This document shows positions 33,645 to 43,699 of a stretch of 64,000 nucleotides of DNA, piece by piece. The position numbers and the translations under genes are program-made. Position 1 is the first letter of the stretch, and the number at the start of each line of letters is the position of its first letter. Source of the stretch: Psychrobacillus sp042944905 (GTDB lineage: Bacteria; Bacillota; Bacilli; Bacillales_A; Planococcaceae); the NCBI RefSeq assembly GCF_042944905.1, contig NZ_CP168496.1:3162001-3226000 (forward strand), in the 5' to 3' direction. A model generated the notes under the pieces. The model was given only the letters and a program-made list of their open reading frames with translations, was not told the DNA's origin and made no database searches.

Positions 33645-35339
33645 TTGCTTACAGTTCAAGACTTATTAGAAATAAAAGCGATAGATGGTCTAAAGATTAT
33701 TGCTGGTGAAAAAGGTATTAATAACGAAATATCTATTGTAAATATTATCGAAAATCCAGACGCATTTGATTGGCTTTCACCTAATGAATTACTACTGTCA
33801 ACAGGATATATTTTTAAAGATAATGAGGAGTTACAAAATAAAATTATTAAAGAACTTTCGGAGATTAACTGTGCTGGGCTTGTCGTAAAAATGAAGCGAT
33901 ATTTTGATAAACTTCCACAAAATATGATTGATGAAGCAAATAAATATGGTTTACCACTTTTAGAACTACCTATTGGATACACTCTCTCAAGAGTCATTTC
34001 GATCATTAATGAAAAAGCATCGGGAAGGTATGATTTACTAAATAGAAAAACTTTAGACATGCATAATTTATTCTTTAGAATTTCTTTGGAAGGTGGAGGA
34101 ATTGAAAAAATTTCATCCATGTTGTCTGGAACAATTAATAACCCAATTATTATTGTCGATAAAAATTGGAGTTTATTACACTATACAGAACATGCGGCTA
34201 ACGATATTCCGCTCAAAGATTCACTTGACTTAACTACGGATAAACCTATATTTAACAAAGAATTTATTGATAGTATTCCACCCAACTTAAGTGATATGAA
34301 AAAATCAATCAAAAGAAGTTATTATTTAAAAGACAAAAGTATTATTTGTAGAGTTCTTCCTATTGCAGTTTCACAAGATATTTACGGGTACATCGTTATT
34401 TGGCAAACAGTTCATGATCTAGTTGAATTTGACTATATTATTTTGCAACAAGCTTCTACAATCATTGCGCTGGAAAGGATAAAAGCGAAGGAAATCAAAG
34501 AAGTTAAATTGAAAATAAGACAGGATTTCTATGACGACTTACTATCTGGCAAGATTACTTCTCCCGAAACATTACAAACTTTATGTGATTTGCATGGTCT
34601 AAACCCAAATTATTCATATTATTGTTTAGTGATTAATATAGAAGCTAAGGAAGTGGAAAAATTTGAAGATATGATAATAGGTAAATATAAAATGGATAAT
34701 ATTGCGCAAAGTTGCGTAGAGATTGTTTATGAAATGGCCTACAAATCTATCGGTGAAATTACATCTTTTTATAGAAATAATAGAATCATCATTTTAGTTG
34801 GTCAAAACGAAGATAGACCACCTATTTCAGTTAGTGAAGCAAAGCAATATGCCACTGATTTGCATGAGAAACTCGTTAATAGATTACAGAACTCCTTTTT
34901 GATTGGCATCGGCCAGCAATATCGTTCCATAAACTCATTGTATAAAAGTTTTTCGGAAGCGAATGAAATGATCCGATTAATGCAGCAGATGCACGAAAAA
35001 AATGAAGTCTCTCATTTCGAAGATTACTCTGTTTATCATCTATTAGATTCGAATATTAACTCCTTAGAATTAGAGGACTTTTTTCAGAAAAGCCTCGGCA
35101 AAATTTATGAACACGATAAATTACATGCAACCAGTTATTTATCCACATTGGAAAATTACTTTTACAACAATCAAAATGTATCCGAAACATCTAAAGCAAT
35201 GTTTTTACATAGAAATACTCTAATCTATCGAATTGAGAAGATTAAAGAAATATTAAATACGGACTTAAAAAGCTCTGAAGAATTACTTAGAATACAAATA
35301 GCTTTAAAGATATTTAGAATATTAAACAAGTATATGTAA
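33645..35339 (+). CDS. pucR: PucR-family transcriptional regulator
   Basis: 564 residues. An N-terminal PucR domain begins MLTVQDLLEIKAIDGLKIIA and contains NPDAFDWLSPNELLLSTGYI. A GGDEF-related central part follows. The C-terminal helix-turn-helix is NVSETSKAMFLHRNTLIYRI. TTG start at 33645, 6 nt after AGGAGTGAG; a longer frame from 33591 lacks a site. B. subtilis PucR controls purine catabolism. Divergent placement next to the all operon makes this operon and itself the likely targets, with an allantoin-pathway effector. The symbol is by family. Confidence 0.85.
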   Translation: MLTVQDLLEIKAIDGLKIIAGEKGINNEISIVNIIENPDAFDWLSPNELLLSTGYIFKDNEELQNKIIKELSEINCAGLVVKMKRYFDKLPQNMIDEANKYGLPLLELPIGYTLSRVISIINEKASGRYDLLNRKTLDMHNLFFRISLEGGGIEKISSMLSGTINNPIIIVDKNWSLLHYTEHAANDIPLKDSLDLTTDKPIFNKEFIDSIPPNLSDMKKSIKRSYYLKDKSIICRVLPIAVSQDIYGYIVIWQTVHDLVEFDYIILQQASTIIALERIKAKEIKEVKLKIRQDFYDDLLSGKITSPETLQTLCDLHGLNPNYSYYCLVINIEAKEVEKFEDMIIGKYKMDNIAQSCVEIVYEMAYKSIGEITSFYRNNRIIILVGQNEDRPPISVSEAKQYATDLHEKLVNRLQNSFLIGIGQQYRSINSLYKSFSEANEMIRLMQQMHEKNEVSHFEDYSVYHLLDSNINSLELEDFFQKSLGKIYEHDKLHATSYLSTLENYFYNNQNVSETSKAMFLHRNTLIYRIEKIKEILNTDLKSSEELLRIQIALKIFRILNKYM

Positions 35340-35462
35340 CACTTCAATTAGAACTAAATGAAGGGGATTTTTTATTCTAACCAATGAAGAAACTTGTAGA
35401 AGTTAATTTCGTCCATATTTTAGCTATTCAAATCCTATTTAGAAGGTAGGGGTTGTGCTTAT

Positions 35463-36230
35463 ATGAGGAACTTTCTACGTTTCGTGTATTTACAAGCAAT
35501 TTCTTGCATTTTTCCAGTCATCATTTTTGCAGCTCTTGCTGTATCTAAGTTTATAAGTGTTCCATTTTTACCTCGCTATGATTTTATTTTAATTGTTTGT
35601 CTGGCAGCTCAAATATTCATGCTTATCTCCAAATTAGAAACTTTTGATGAGTTTAAAGTCATTTGTTTATTCCACGTAATTGGGTTGGCACTTGAGTTAT
35701 ATAAAGTACATATGGGTTCATGGGCATATCCAGAGGAAGCGTATAGCAAGTTTTTCGGAGTTCCATTATATAGTGGATTTATGTATGCCAGCGTGGCTAG
35801 TTACATTTGCCAGAGCTGGCGGCATTTTGATTTGCACATTTACAACTGGCCAAAATCATTTTTCGCAGTTGGCATTAGTGTTCTGATCTACTTGAATTTC
35901 TTTACTCACCATTTTACGTACGATATTCGTTGGGTGTTAAAAGGTTTGCTCCTTATAATTTTTCTAAGGACGTTTGTCACTTTTGAAATCAATAAGATAA
36001 TCTATAAAATGCCGATGATTCTCTCTTTTCTATTGATTGGTTTCTTTATTTGGATCGCAGAAAATATCACCACATTCTTCGGCGCATGGCAATATCCAAA
36101 CCAAGAAATAGCCTGGTCGCTCGTCCCGATTGGGAAAATTAGTTCTTGGTTTCTACTAGTTATCATAAGTGTTATTATTGTAGCTCAATTGAAAAGAGTG
36201 AAGAACATAAAATACACCGCTAACAGATAG
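35463..36230 (+). CDS. DUF817 family membrane protein
   Basis: 255 residues with about seven to eight membrane helices. The conserved polar stretch HMGSWAYPEEAYSKFFGVPL and the later FFGAWQYPNQEIAWSLVP are the two related signatures of DUF817. Both have a G-A/S-W-x-Y-P pattern that suggests internal duplication. The function of the family is unknown. The ATG follows GGTAGGGG. It is 123 nt after pucR in the same direction and may be read from the same promoter. Confidence 0.8.
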   Translation: MRNFLRFVYLQAISCIFPVIIFAALAVSKFISVPFLPRYDFILIVCLAAQIFMLISKLETFDEFKVICLFHVIGLALELYKVHMGSWAYPEEAYSKFFGVPLYSGFMYASVASYICQSWRHFDLHIYNWPKSFFAVGISVLIYLNFFTHHFTYDIRWVLKGLLLIIFLRTFVTFEINKIIYKMPMILSFLLIGFFIWIAENITTFFGAWQYPNQEIAWSLVPIGKISSWFLLVIISVIIVAQLKRVKNIKYTANR

Positions 36231-36258
36231 GTTATCTGCAGGCGGTGTATTTGCTTTT
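36211..36258. terminator. bidirectional terminator between DUF817 and metH
   Basis: Stem AATACACCGC/GCGGTGTATT with inner AGATA/TATCT. It overlaps the end of the DUF817 gene and is followed by T-rich sequence. It serves the convergent genes. Confidence 0.75.
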
Positions 36259-36303
36259 AGTGAGTGGGATTGATCGATTCATCATTTTCACTCAAACTTT
36301 TTA

Positions 36304-39300
36304 TTAGTCCACGACGAAATATCTAGCATCCGGATGGGCAAAGACAATTGCAGAAACGGATGCTTCTGGCTCCATCATGAATTCTTCGGTTAAATGCACA
36401 CCGATGTCTTCTGGTTTAAGAAGACCAAATAGTTTTCCTTGATCGTCTAAATTCGGACAAGCAGGGTACCCGAAAGAGAATCGTTGACCTTGGTATTTTG
36501 CTGCAAATCGGTCGCGCATTGTAAAATCGGTTGCATCAGGGAACCCCCACTGATCACGTATTTCTTGATGAATTCGTTCGGCAAACCCTTCTGCTAACTC
36601 CAGTGCAGTTGCTTGCAATGCGTGACTTTCTAAAAACTTCCCTTGTTCCTTTAGTTTGTTTGCTGCGTCACGTACCCCGTGTCCTGCAGTAACAAGCATA
36701 AATGCAACATAGTCCATTTCCCCGCTATCAACGGATTTTAAGTAATCTGCAAGACAAAGAAATGGTTCTACTGATTGACGCGGGAATGTATATCGTTCTA
36801 TTTCTGTTTTCGCATCAGTTGGATCGTAGATAACTACATCATCTCCATCCGATTGGGCAGGAAAAAATTGATACATGCCAGATGGTTTTAATATACCTGC
36901 CCCTAGAAACTCTGTTACAAGTTCATGTAGTTCTACAGCGCGTCCGTCCCCTTGTTCTAATAATTTTTCACTATAACCTTTTAACCCTAAATGATGTCCG
37001 ATGAGTGTCCGCATATTAACATATGGGTATAAATGAGACACAGAATAATCTTTCAAAACATGTCGTCGTAAGTCTTTTGGTTTGTATACTTGAACATCCT
37101 CACGCACCGTTTTTACTGGCTTTGTTAATACAGCGACTGCTGATTTCGAAGCTCGAGTTGCTTCTGCTACTTTTCGTTTTTCTTGTTGTATATTAAGTTC
37201 TTCTAATAATATGGTTTTATCTTCTTTGTTTTGCAAGCGATTTGCAAGATCCAGCCCTTGCATGGCATCTTTTGCATATAAAACGGGTCCGTCATACTCA
37301 GCAGAAATTTTTGTCTCTGTAAAACGCCTTGATAATGCTGCTCCTCCAACAAGCATCGGCACATCAATTCCCGCTTCTTTAAAATCTTGTGCCGTAATAA
37401 CCATTTGTTGTGCAGACTTTACTAGTAATCCAGAAAGCCCGATGATATCTGGCTTTTCTTTTCGAATGACTTCAATAAGTGTCGCTGGCGTAACTTTTAT
37501 GCCAACATCTATTACTTTATATCCGTTATTACTTAAAATAATATCGACTAAGTTTTTTCCGATATCATGTACATCACCTTTAACTGTCGCTAGAATAATC
37601 TTCCCTTTACCTGAGTCATCCTCTTTCTTCTCCATGTACTGTTCGAGGTATGCCACTGATGCCTTCATCACACCTGCACTTTGAAGTACTTCTGCTACGA
37701 TTAATTGATTATCATTGAAAAGACGTCCTACTTCGGACATTCCCTTCATCAATGGACCGTTAATGACATCTAATGGTGTGTCATACAGCTGAAGTGCTGC
37801 TTCCAAATCAGGGATAAGCCCTTCCTTCGTGCCCTCGATAATGTAATATGCTAGGCGTTCAGGAACTGTTTTTGGAATATCTGCTTCTGTCTTTTCTTTC
37901 TTTTTATCACGGTAGAAATCCGTAAAATCAGCAAGTGTTTTATCCGTTGTTGTAAATAAAAGCTCGTTTGCCATTGTAATTTCTTGTTCAGGAATAGAAG
38001 CATATCGCTCTAGCTTCTCTGTGTTTACAATCGCATAATCAAGACCTGCTTGCGTGCAGTGATACAAATAAACCGCATTAAGCACTTCTCTACCGACTGG
38101 CGGAAGACCAAATGAAACGTTACTTACTCCTAAAATAGTCAATGTGCGTGGCATTTTTTCTTTTATTAAACGTATCCCCTCAATTGTTTCTACAGCGGAA
38201 CCAATATATTGTTGATCTCCTGTTCCTACTGGGAAAACGAGTGGATCAAAAATAATATCTTCAGGGGCAATCCCCCACTTATTTACGAGCAAATCATAAG
38301 AGCGTTCTGCGATTTCGAGCTTTCGTTCCCGCGTAACAGCCATTCCCACTTCATCAATCGTCCCAACGACTACTGCAGCCCCATATTTTTTGACAAGTGG
38401 CATAACAGCATCGAATCGTTCTTCCCCGTCTTCTAAGTTAATCGAGTTAATAATTGTTTTTCCTTGTGAATATTTCAATGCCTCTTCAATCACATTTTCA
38501 TCTGTGGAATCAATGACAAGCGGCACTTTTACCTTTTTTACAACTTCTTTCATGAAATTTGTCATATCCGCTAGCTCATCACGGTCTGGGTTCGCAAGAC
38601 AAATATCAATAACATGGGCGCCACCTTTAACTTGTGCACGCGCTATTTCCGAAGCTTCTTCAAATTTTTCATCCACAATCAATCGTTTAAACTTTCGCGA
38701 ACCGATAACATTTGTTCGTTCTCCTATGAGTAGTGGTCGCATCGAATCATCATAAAGTAACGGCTCGATACCAGACACAACGTGACCATGGCCCGTTTCT
38801 AGCGGTTTACGCGGTGCAACGTCTTTCACTGCTTCCCGAACTGCTCGAATATGTGGAGGAGTAGTTCCGCAACATCCACCTACAATATTTAACCAACCTT
38901 TTTCTGCAAAACCTCTTAACTTTTTCGAAAGTGATTCAGGTGATTCATGATAATGCCCCTCTTCATCGGGCAATCCTGCATTCGGATAACAACTCACATA
39001 TCCATCCGACAACTCGGAAAGTGATCGAATATGATCCGTCATAAATTCTGGGCCAGTTGCACAGTTAAGCCCAACTGAAAGTGGTTTTATATGTTCGATA
39101 GAAATATAGAAAGCTTCTATGCTTTGTCCCGCAAGTGTCGTACCCATTGGTTCAATTGTGCCTGAAATCATAATTGGAAGTGCTTTACCTGTTTCTGTAA
39201 ATGCTTGTTTTATTCCAATAGTCGCGGCTTTGACATTCAACATATCCTGGCTAGTTTCAAGTAAGATAACATCCGATCCGCCTTCTACTAATGCTTTCGC

Positions 39301-39741
39301 TTGCACGTAAAAGTTGTGGGTTAATTCATCAAACGTAATACCGCCCGTAACAGATAATGTTTTGGTTGTCGGTCCAATGGCTCCTGCTACAAAACGTGGC
39401 CATTCAGGTGTGGAGAATGCAGCTGTGCAATTTTTAGCAATTTGCGCTGCTCGAAAATTAATTTCATATACTTCGTTTCCAAGATTATATTCATTCAATA
39501 CAACTGGTGTACCACCAAATGTATTTGTACAAATGATATCAGCACCGGCTTCTAAATATTCCCGGTGAATTTGCTCAATGACATCTGCGTTCACAATGTT
39601 CAAATACTCATTACAACCGTCATATTCTTCCCCACCAAAATCCTCTGGAGAAAGATTCGCATTTTGTATCATTGTGCCCATCGCTCCGTCAATGATAAGT
39701 ATCCTATTTTGAAGCTGTTGTTCAATTAGATGTTTGGACAT
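36304..39741 (-). CDS. metH: cobalamin-dependent methionine synthase
   Basis: Moves a methyl group from 5-methyltetrahydrofolate via cobalamin to homocysteine. It is 1145 residues with all four modules. The homocysteine module has the zinc site (GLNCATGPEF and GGCCGTTPPHIRAV). The pterin module has IGERTNVIGSRKFKR. The B12 module has GDVHDIGKNLV, with the axial His. The activation module near the C-terminus has RFSFGYPACPNLDDQ. It overlaps the upstream yitJ-type gene by 20 nt and so is co-translated and under the same SAM riboswitch. Confidence 0.96.
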   Translation of the reverse strand: MSKHLIEQQLQNRILIIDGAMGTMIQNANLSPEDFGGEEYDGCNEYLNIVNADVIEQIHREYLEAGADIICTNTFGGTPVVLNEYNLGNEVYEINFRAAQIAKNCTAAFSTPEWPRFVAGAIGPTTKTLSVTGGITFDELTHNFYVQAKALVEGGSDVILLETSQDMLNVKAATIGIKQAFTETGKALPIMISGTIEPMGTTLAGQSIEAFYISIEHIKPLSVGLNCATGPEFMTDHIRSLSELSDGYVSCYPNAGLPDEEGHYHESPESLSKKLRGFAEKGWLNIVGGCCGTTPPHIRAVREAVKDVAPRKPLETGHGHVVSGIEPLLYDDSMRPLLIGERTNVIGSRKFKRLIVDEKFEEASEIARAQVKGGAHVIDICLANPDRDELADMTNFMKEVVKKVKVPLVIDSTDENVIEEALKYSQGKTIINSINLEDGEERFDAVMPLVKKYGAAVVVGTIDEVGMAVTRERKLEIAERSYDLLVNKWGIAPEDIIFDPLVFPVGTGDQQYIGSAVETIEGIRLIKEKMPRTLTILGVSNVSFGLPPVGREVLNAVYLYHCTQAGLDYAIVNTEKLERYASIPEQEITMANELLFTTTDKTLADFTDFYRDKKKEKTEADIPKTVPERLAYYIIEGTKEGLIPDLEAALQLYDTPLDVINGPLMKGMSEVGRLFNDNQLIVAEVLQSAGVMKASVAYLEQYMEKKEDDSGKGKIILATVKGDVHDIGKNLVDIILSNNGYKVIDVGIKVTPATLIEVIRKEKPDIIGLSGLLVKSAQQMVITAQDFKEAGIDVPMLVGGAALSRRFTETKISAEYDGPVLYAKDAMQGLDLANRLQNKEDKTILLEELNIQQEKRKVAEATRASKSAVAVLTKPVKTVREDVQVYKPKDLRRHVLKDYSVSHLYPYVNMRTLIGHHLGLKGYSEKLLEQGDGRAVELHELVTEFLGAGILKPSGMYQFFPAQSDGDDVVIYDPTDAKTEIERYTFPRQSVEPFLCLADYLKSVDSGEMDYVAFMLVTAGHGVRDAANKLKEQGKFLESHALQATALELAEGFAERIHQEIRDQWGFPDATDFTMRDRFAAKYQGQRFSFGYPACPNLDDQGKLFGLLKPEDIGVHLTEEFMMEPEASVSAIVFAHPDARYFVVD

Positions 39742-41587
39742 AGCTGGTTTCGCTCACTTTCTTTTCATCAATCTCTTTAATATGTTGAATTAATTCAAGT
39801 GACATGTCGTAACGGAAAAACGGCGTGATAATGTAAATACCGTTAAATAATTGCGCTGCTGTATCAATCAGTTCTTTTGCAATTTGTATTCCTTCTGCAG
39901 TAGAACGCTCTTTATCTTCCCCACACGCACGCATACGTTCAAGCACTTCATCTGATAATTTGATACCAGGCACTTCATTGTGCAAGAACTCTGAATTTCG
40001 ACTATTTGTCAGCGGCATAATCCCAATGAAAATTGGCGTGGACAAATGTTTGGTTGCTTCATATATTTCTTGCATTTTTTCTTTTGTATAGACTGGTTGC
40101 GTGATGAAATAGTCAGCTCCACACTCGATTTTCTTCTCGAGGCGTTTTACTGCGCGATCAAGTACGCGAACATTCGGATTGAATGCTGCTGCCACAGAGA
40201 AATTTGCTTTTTTTCGAAGCGATTTCCCTGAGAATGAAATACCTTCATTTAACTGTTTAATTAATTGCAGTAACTCTAAGCTCGAAACATCATAAACGCT
40301 TGTAGCTCCTGGAAAATCTCCAATTTTTGTTGGATCTCCAGTTACAGCCAAAATATCATGAATTCCAAGTGCATCAAGACCCATTAAATGAGATTGCAAG
40401 CCTATTAAATTGCGATCACGACAAGTGATATGAGCAAGTGGACGAATATTGTTTTGCAACTTTAACATCGATCCCATTGCCATATTGCTAATTCGCGGAG
40501 AGGCTAGTGAATTATCTGCCATAGTTACAGCGTCAATTCCAGCAGCATATAGTTTTTCTGCTCCTTCCATGAAAGTGGTCGTGTCCAAGTGGCGCGGAGT
40601 ATCCAGTTCTACAATGACTGTTCTTTCCGTTCTCGCTTTTTCATGAAGCGGTTTATTGATTGATGGCTTTGCTTCTTGAATAATAATTGGTTTTTTAGGT
40701 GTAACGGTTTTATTGGTAATTGGTGGTAAGTTGGCGATTCTTTTTTTCACTGCTTCTATATGTTTCGGAGTAGTCCCACAGCATCCACCTATCAGCCGGA
40801 CTCCAGCCTCTCGAAGATATAATGCGGCACTCCCAAAATAATCTGCTTCCGATTCGTACACTATACGTCCATCCTCCATATCGAGCAAACTCGCATTCGG
40901 ATAAGCAGAAAGAAATGCTTTTTCAGGAAGAGTTACCCCTTCAAATGCTTGAATCGTGTGATGCGGTCCAAGACGACAGTTGACTCCAACAATATCTGCT
41001 CCTATTGCTTCGAGCTGATGTAAAGCATCATTTAGCGATAAACCATTTTGCAATATTCCAGGTTCATGCATCGATACTTGCGCAATAATTGGCGTATCCG
41101 TCATCTTACGTAGATGCTTAACAGTTGCAGTCAGCTCTTCAAAATCATAATAGGTTTCAAGGAGTAGCCCATCTGGGTTTCCTGCTAAGAGTTGAGTAGC
41201 TTGTTGATCAAGCGTTGCAATGATTTCATCAATGGATGCATCACTCTTCCGAATACCGCGGATCCCACCAATTGTACCTAGCACAAATTGTCCACCTGGT
41301 GCAGCAGCTCTTTTTGCAATATGAATCGCCGCTTCATTAATTTCTTTCATTTGATTTTCTAATCCGTACCTTGCCAATTTAATCGCATTCGCACCGTATG
41401 TATTCGTTTGAATAATATCTGCTCCAGCGGCGATATAATCTTGATGAATCTGTGCGATTATCTCAGGCTTCTGTATATTTAATTCCTCATTACAATAATC
41501 TATTCCGTATGAATAAAGCAGCGTCCCCATTGCCCCGTCTGCAGTAAGCATATTCGTTTTTAGTTTTTCTAGTAATCCCACTAGCAC
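39722..41587 (-). CDS. yitJ: bifunctional homocysteine S-methyltransferase / methylenetetrahydrofolate reductase
   Basis: 621 residues. The N-terminal half (about 1-290) is a homocysteine methyltransferase domain with the zinc motif LIGGCCGTTPKHIEAV. The C-terminal half (about 325-610) is a MetF-like FAD TIM barrel with LAVTGDPTKIGDFPGATSV and YFITQPVYTKEKM. This matches Bacillus YitJ. The reductase supplies 5-methyl-THF for MetH, encoded next in the operon. MetH has its own homocysteine domain, so the fused N-terminal domain is either redundant or handles another methyl donor. The leader holds a SAM-I riboswitch. Confidence 0.94.
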   Translation of the reverse strand: MLVGLLEKLKTNMLTADGAMGTLLYSYGIDYCNEELNIQKPEIIAQIHQDYIAAGADIIQTNTYGANAIKLARYGLENQMKEINEAAIHIAKRAAAPGGQFVLGTIGGIRGIRKSDASIDEIIATLDQQATQLLAGNPDGLLLETYYDFEELTATVKHLRKMTDTPIIAQVSMHEPGILQNGLSLNDALHQLEAIGADIVGVNCRLGPHHTIQAFEGVTLPEKAFLSAYPNASLLDMEDGRIVYESEADYFGSAALYLREAGVRLIGGCCGTTPKHIEAVKKRIANLPPITNKTVTPKKPIIIQEAKPSINKPLHEKARTERTVIVELDTPRHLDTTTFMEGAEKLYAAGIDAVTMADNSLASPRISNMAMGSMLKLQNNIRPLAHITCRDRNLIGLQSHLMGLDALGIHDILAVTGDPTKIGDFPGATSVYDVSSLELLQLIKQLNEGISFSGKSLRKKANFSVAAAFNPNVRVLDRAVKRLEKKIECGADYFITQPVYTKEKMQEIYEATKHLSTPIFIGIMPLTNSRNSEFLHNEVPGIKLSDEVLERMRACGEDKERSTAEGIQIAKELIDTAAQLFNGIYIITPFFRYDMSLELIQHIKEIDEKKVSETSYVQTSN

Positions 41588-41602
41588 TCATCCTCTCTAA
41601 AA

Positions 41603-41636
41603 TACAAAAAAAGCCTTCCATGAAAAGAAGGCTTTA
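41603..41636 (-). terminator. SAM riboswitch terminator
   Basis: Stem AAAGCCTTC TTTTCATG GAAGGCTTT followed by TTTTTGTA on the minus strand, between the aptamer and the yitJ start. Confidence 0.9.
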
Positions 41637-41655
41637 CGAGTATGTTATATTCGTC

Positions 41656-41763
41656 CCTTCTCATCGTTCAGACTATTACAAGCCTGCTGGATTTAGCACC
41701 TGACCATTACGGCTGGTTGCTGAAGCGTCCTAGGGCCAGTCCCTCGGCTTCTCTTGATAAGAA
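41656..41763 (-). promoter_or_regulatory. SAM-I riboswitch (S box)
   Basis: Minus strand: CTTATCAAGAGAAGCCGAGG, then GGACTGGCCC, CAGCAACC, the kink-turn and pseudoknot partners AATGGTCAGGTGCTAAATCC, AGCAGGC, and closing GATGAGAAG. All core elements of the S box are present. With the downstream terminator it should stop transcription of yitJ-metH when SAM is plentiful. Confidence 0.96.
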
Positions 41764-41850
41764 TTCACTATTTAGTTTTTTTATAAAACATATCATACCT
41801 TTATTCTACTAAAGCGTCAAGATTTAGTAAGAATATTCTATACATTAGAT

Positions 41851-43464
41851 CTAAATTAATTTGCGCATATATTCCTCTATCTTCGAAACAGAATTTTCAT
41901 ATTTCAATGATAATGCGGTCTCTCTTCCCTTTTCACTAAGAGCTTTCCTCAGCTCTCCATCTTTTAATAGTCTTTCTAAATGATTAGCAAATTGTTCAGT
42001 ATCACCTGGATCAGCTAATAGACAATTATACTCGGATACCGCATAATCCCTTACTCCACCACAATCTGACGTGATAACTGGTGTACCGCATGACATAGCT
42101 TCTAAAGGAGGCATTCCGTATCCCTCATACCATGATGTGAATAAAAATATGTCCGCTTCCTGATAATATTGAATAAGCACTTCTTGCCTAGGATGCACAA
42201 TCGTCTCTATTGGAAAAGTTGCCTGAACGGACGGAGGTGATTGGCACACCCACTTCACATGAAAACGCAGCCCTCGATCCCAAGCTATTTGTAAAGCCCT
42301 AATTGCATCATTGAAAGATTTAAAACGCAAATGTGGGTTCCCAACTAATAACACGGTCAGTAACTCTTTATCTTCCTTCTTCTCAATTGGTTTATATACA
42401 TCAACATCTATTCCAATCGGAATAACTTCGGAGGATATATCGAATCGAGCCATTAAAGAACGAGATACAAAGCTCGAAATAGTCGCAATAGGAATACCTG
42501 ACTTATAACATGATTGCAGGTACAATTTAATATTAGTAAAATTGTTGTATTCTGGAACATCCCCAAACAACAATTCATGCCCTTGCTCATAATAGAAAAC
42601 AGGTGTATTTATATCTTTTAATTCCAATAGCTGTGGAAACCAACCTGCAACTACAACATCACACTCCTCCACATACTGTTTAAATGGTGCTAATGGTGGA
42701 ATAATTACTTCACGATCCACTACTACATCCGACCATGATGGCAATGCGCGTTGCCCTTCCATTCCTCTATAATAGGCAGTAACATGATGCCCCCTTTCTT
42801 TCAACATTTCCATTTGCGTCAATAACATTTTCAGTCCACCTGTTAAATTTTGATGGGGTACAATATATCCGATTTTCATAGATTTGTCCTTCTCAATAGA
42901 GGATTTCTTTCTATTGCTAGGATAAAATTTAAATAGATTGGCTCCATTATTACCAACTTTGACTTGATTAAATTGAAAATCGAAATCTACAAAGTCGACT
43001 ATATTCCAACGACTTTTATGCGTTTCAAGTTCATTTCCTATATAATCTCCTTGCGGTGCAGGCCAAATCGGAGTGGACACTATTAAGGATCGATTTGTCA
43101 CTTCTAATAGTCCAGCAATTAAACGTAATCCTTCTTCTTTTTCAAAATGCTCTAACACGTCAATTAATAGAAGTGTGTCATATTTCTGTGATAGTTTTGG
43201 TAACACAGAAAATATATTGCCATAATACATTTTATTATATACATAATCATGGATTGGGTTATTATAGCCTTCAAACCCTTCGACACCATCCAGTTGTAAA
43301 TGCCAGTTTTTTTTATCATAGCGTTCATATGGTATATCGAATACTTCGCGCAATAGTACACCGTATTTACCAAATCCCACTCCTATATCAAGTATTGATT
43401 GAGGGCCATCCATTTGGACTAAATCAATAATAGTTGGAACAGCTTGATACCAGCTTGTCGGCAT
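41851..43464 (-). CDS. fusion of SAM methyltransferase-like domain and GT4 glycosyltransferase
   Basis: 537 residues in two parts. Residues about 1-170 are a class I methyltransferase fold with motif I ILDIGVGFGKYGVLLREVF and a motif near LLIDVLEHFEKEEG. Residues about 195-537 are a GT-B glycosyltransferase (MKIGYIVPHQNLTGGLKMLL) with the GT4 donor site SWYEGYGMPPLEAMSCGTPV. The internal ATG of the second part is a plausible separate start, but the frame is continuous. Likely builds or modifies a surface glycan. The acceptor is unknown, and a link to the spore-surface cluster 6 kb away is speculation. Confidence 0.82.
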   Translation of the reverse strand: MPTSWYQAVPTIIDLVQMDGPQSILDIGVGFGKYGVLLREVFDIPYERYDKKNWHLQLDGVEGFEGYNNPIHDYVYNKMYYGNIFSVLPKLSQKYDTLLLIDVLEHFEKEEGLRLIAGLLEVTNRSLIVSTPIWPAPQGDYIGNELETHKSRWNIVDFVDFDFQFNQVKVGNNGANLFKFYPSNRKKSSIEKDKSMKIGYIVPHQNLTGGLKMLLTQMEMLKERGHHVTAYYRGMEGQRALPSWSDVVVDREVIIPPLAPFKQYVEECDVVVAGWFPQLLELKDINTPVFYYEQGHELLFGDVPEYNNFTNIKLYLQSCYKSGIPIATISSFVSRSLMARFDISSEVIPIGIDVDVYKPIEKKEDKELLTVLLVGNPHLRFKSFNDAIRALQIAWDRGLRFHVKWVCQSPPSVQATFPIETIVHPRQEVLIQYYQEADIFLFTSWYEGYGMPPLEAMSCGTPVITSDCGGVRDYAVSEYNCLLADPGDTEQFANHLERLLKDGELRKALSEKGRETALSLKYENSVSKIEEYMRKLI

Positions 43465-43635
43465 ATATACTCATCCTCCTTTGTTGAATAGCATACGTTC
43501 TTACCTAAGTAAAATCATGGCCACCTTTAATACTGACTATAAATAAACTAGATGTGAACATCTTACACCTCCTCAATATATCTATATGTATGTTTCCTTC
43601 TTTTTCTCCATTAGTATCCCAGCCTAATGAAAATA

Positions 43636-43692
43636 TAAAAGAGACTGTCCGAAGAGCGGATGATGAAATCCACTAACCGACAGCCTCTTTCT
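43636..43692 (-). terminator. hemY terminator
   Basis: Outer stem AAAGAGGCTGTCGG/CCGGACAGTCTCTTTT-like pairing with a long inner loop, T-run on the minus strand, 8 nt past the hemY stop. Confidence 0.65.
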
Positions 43693-43699
43693 TTCAAAA

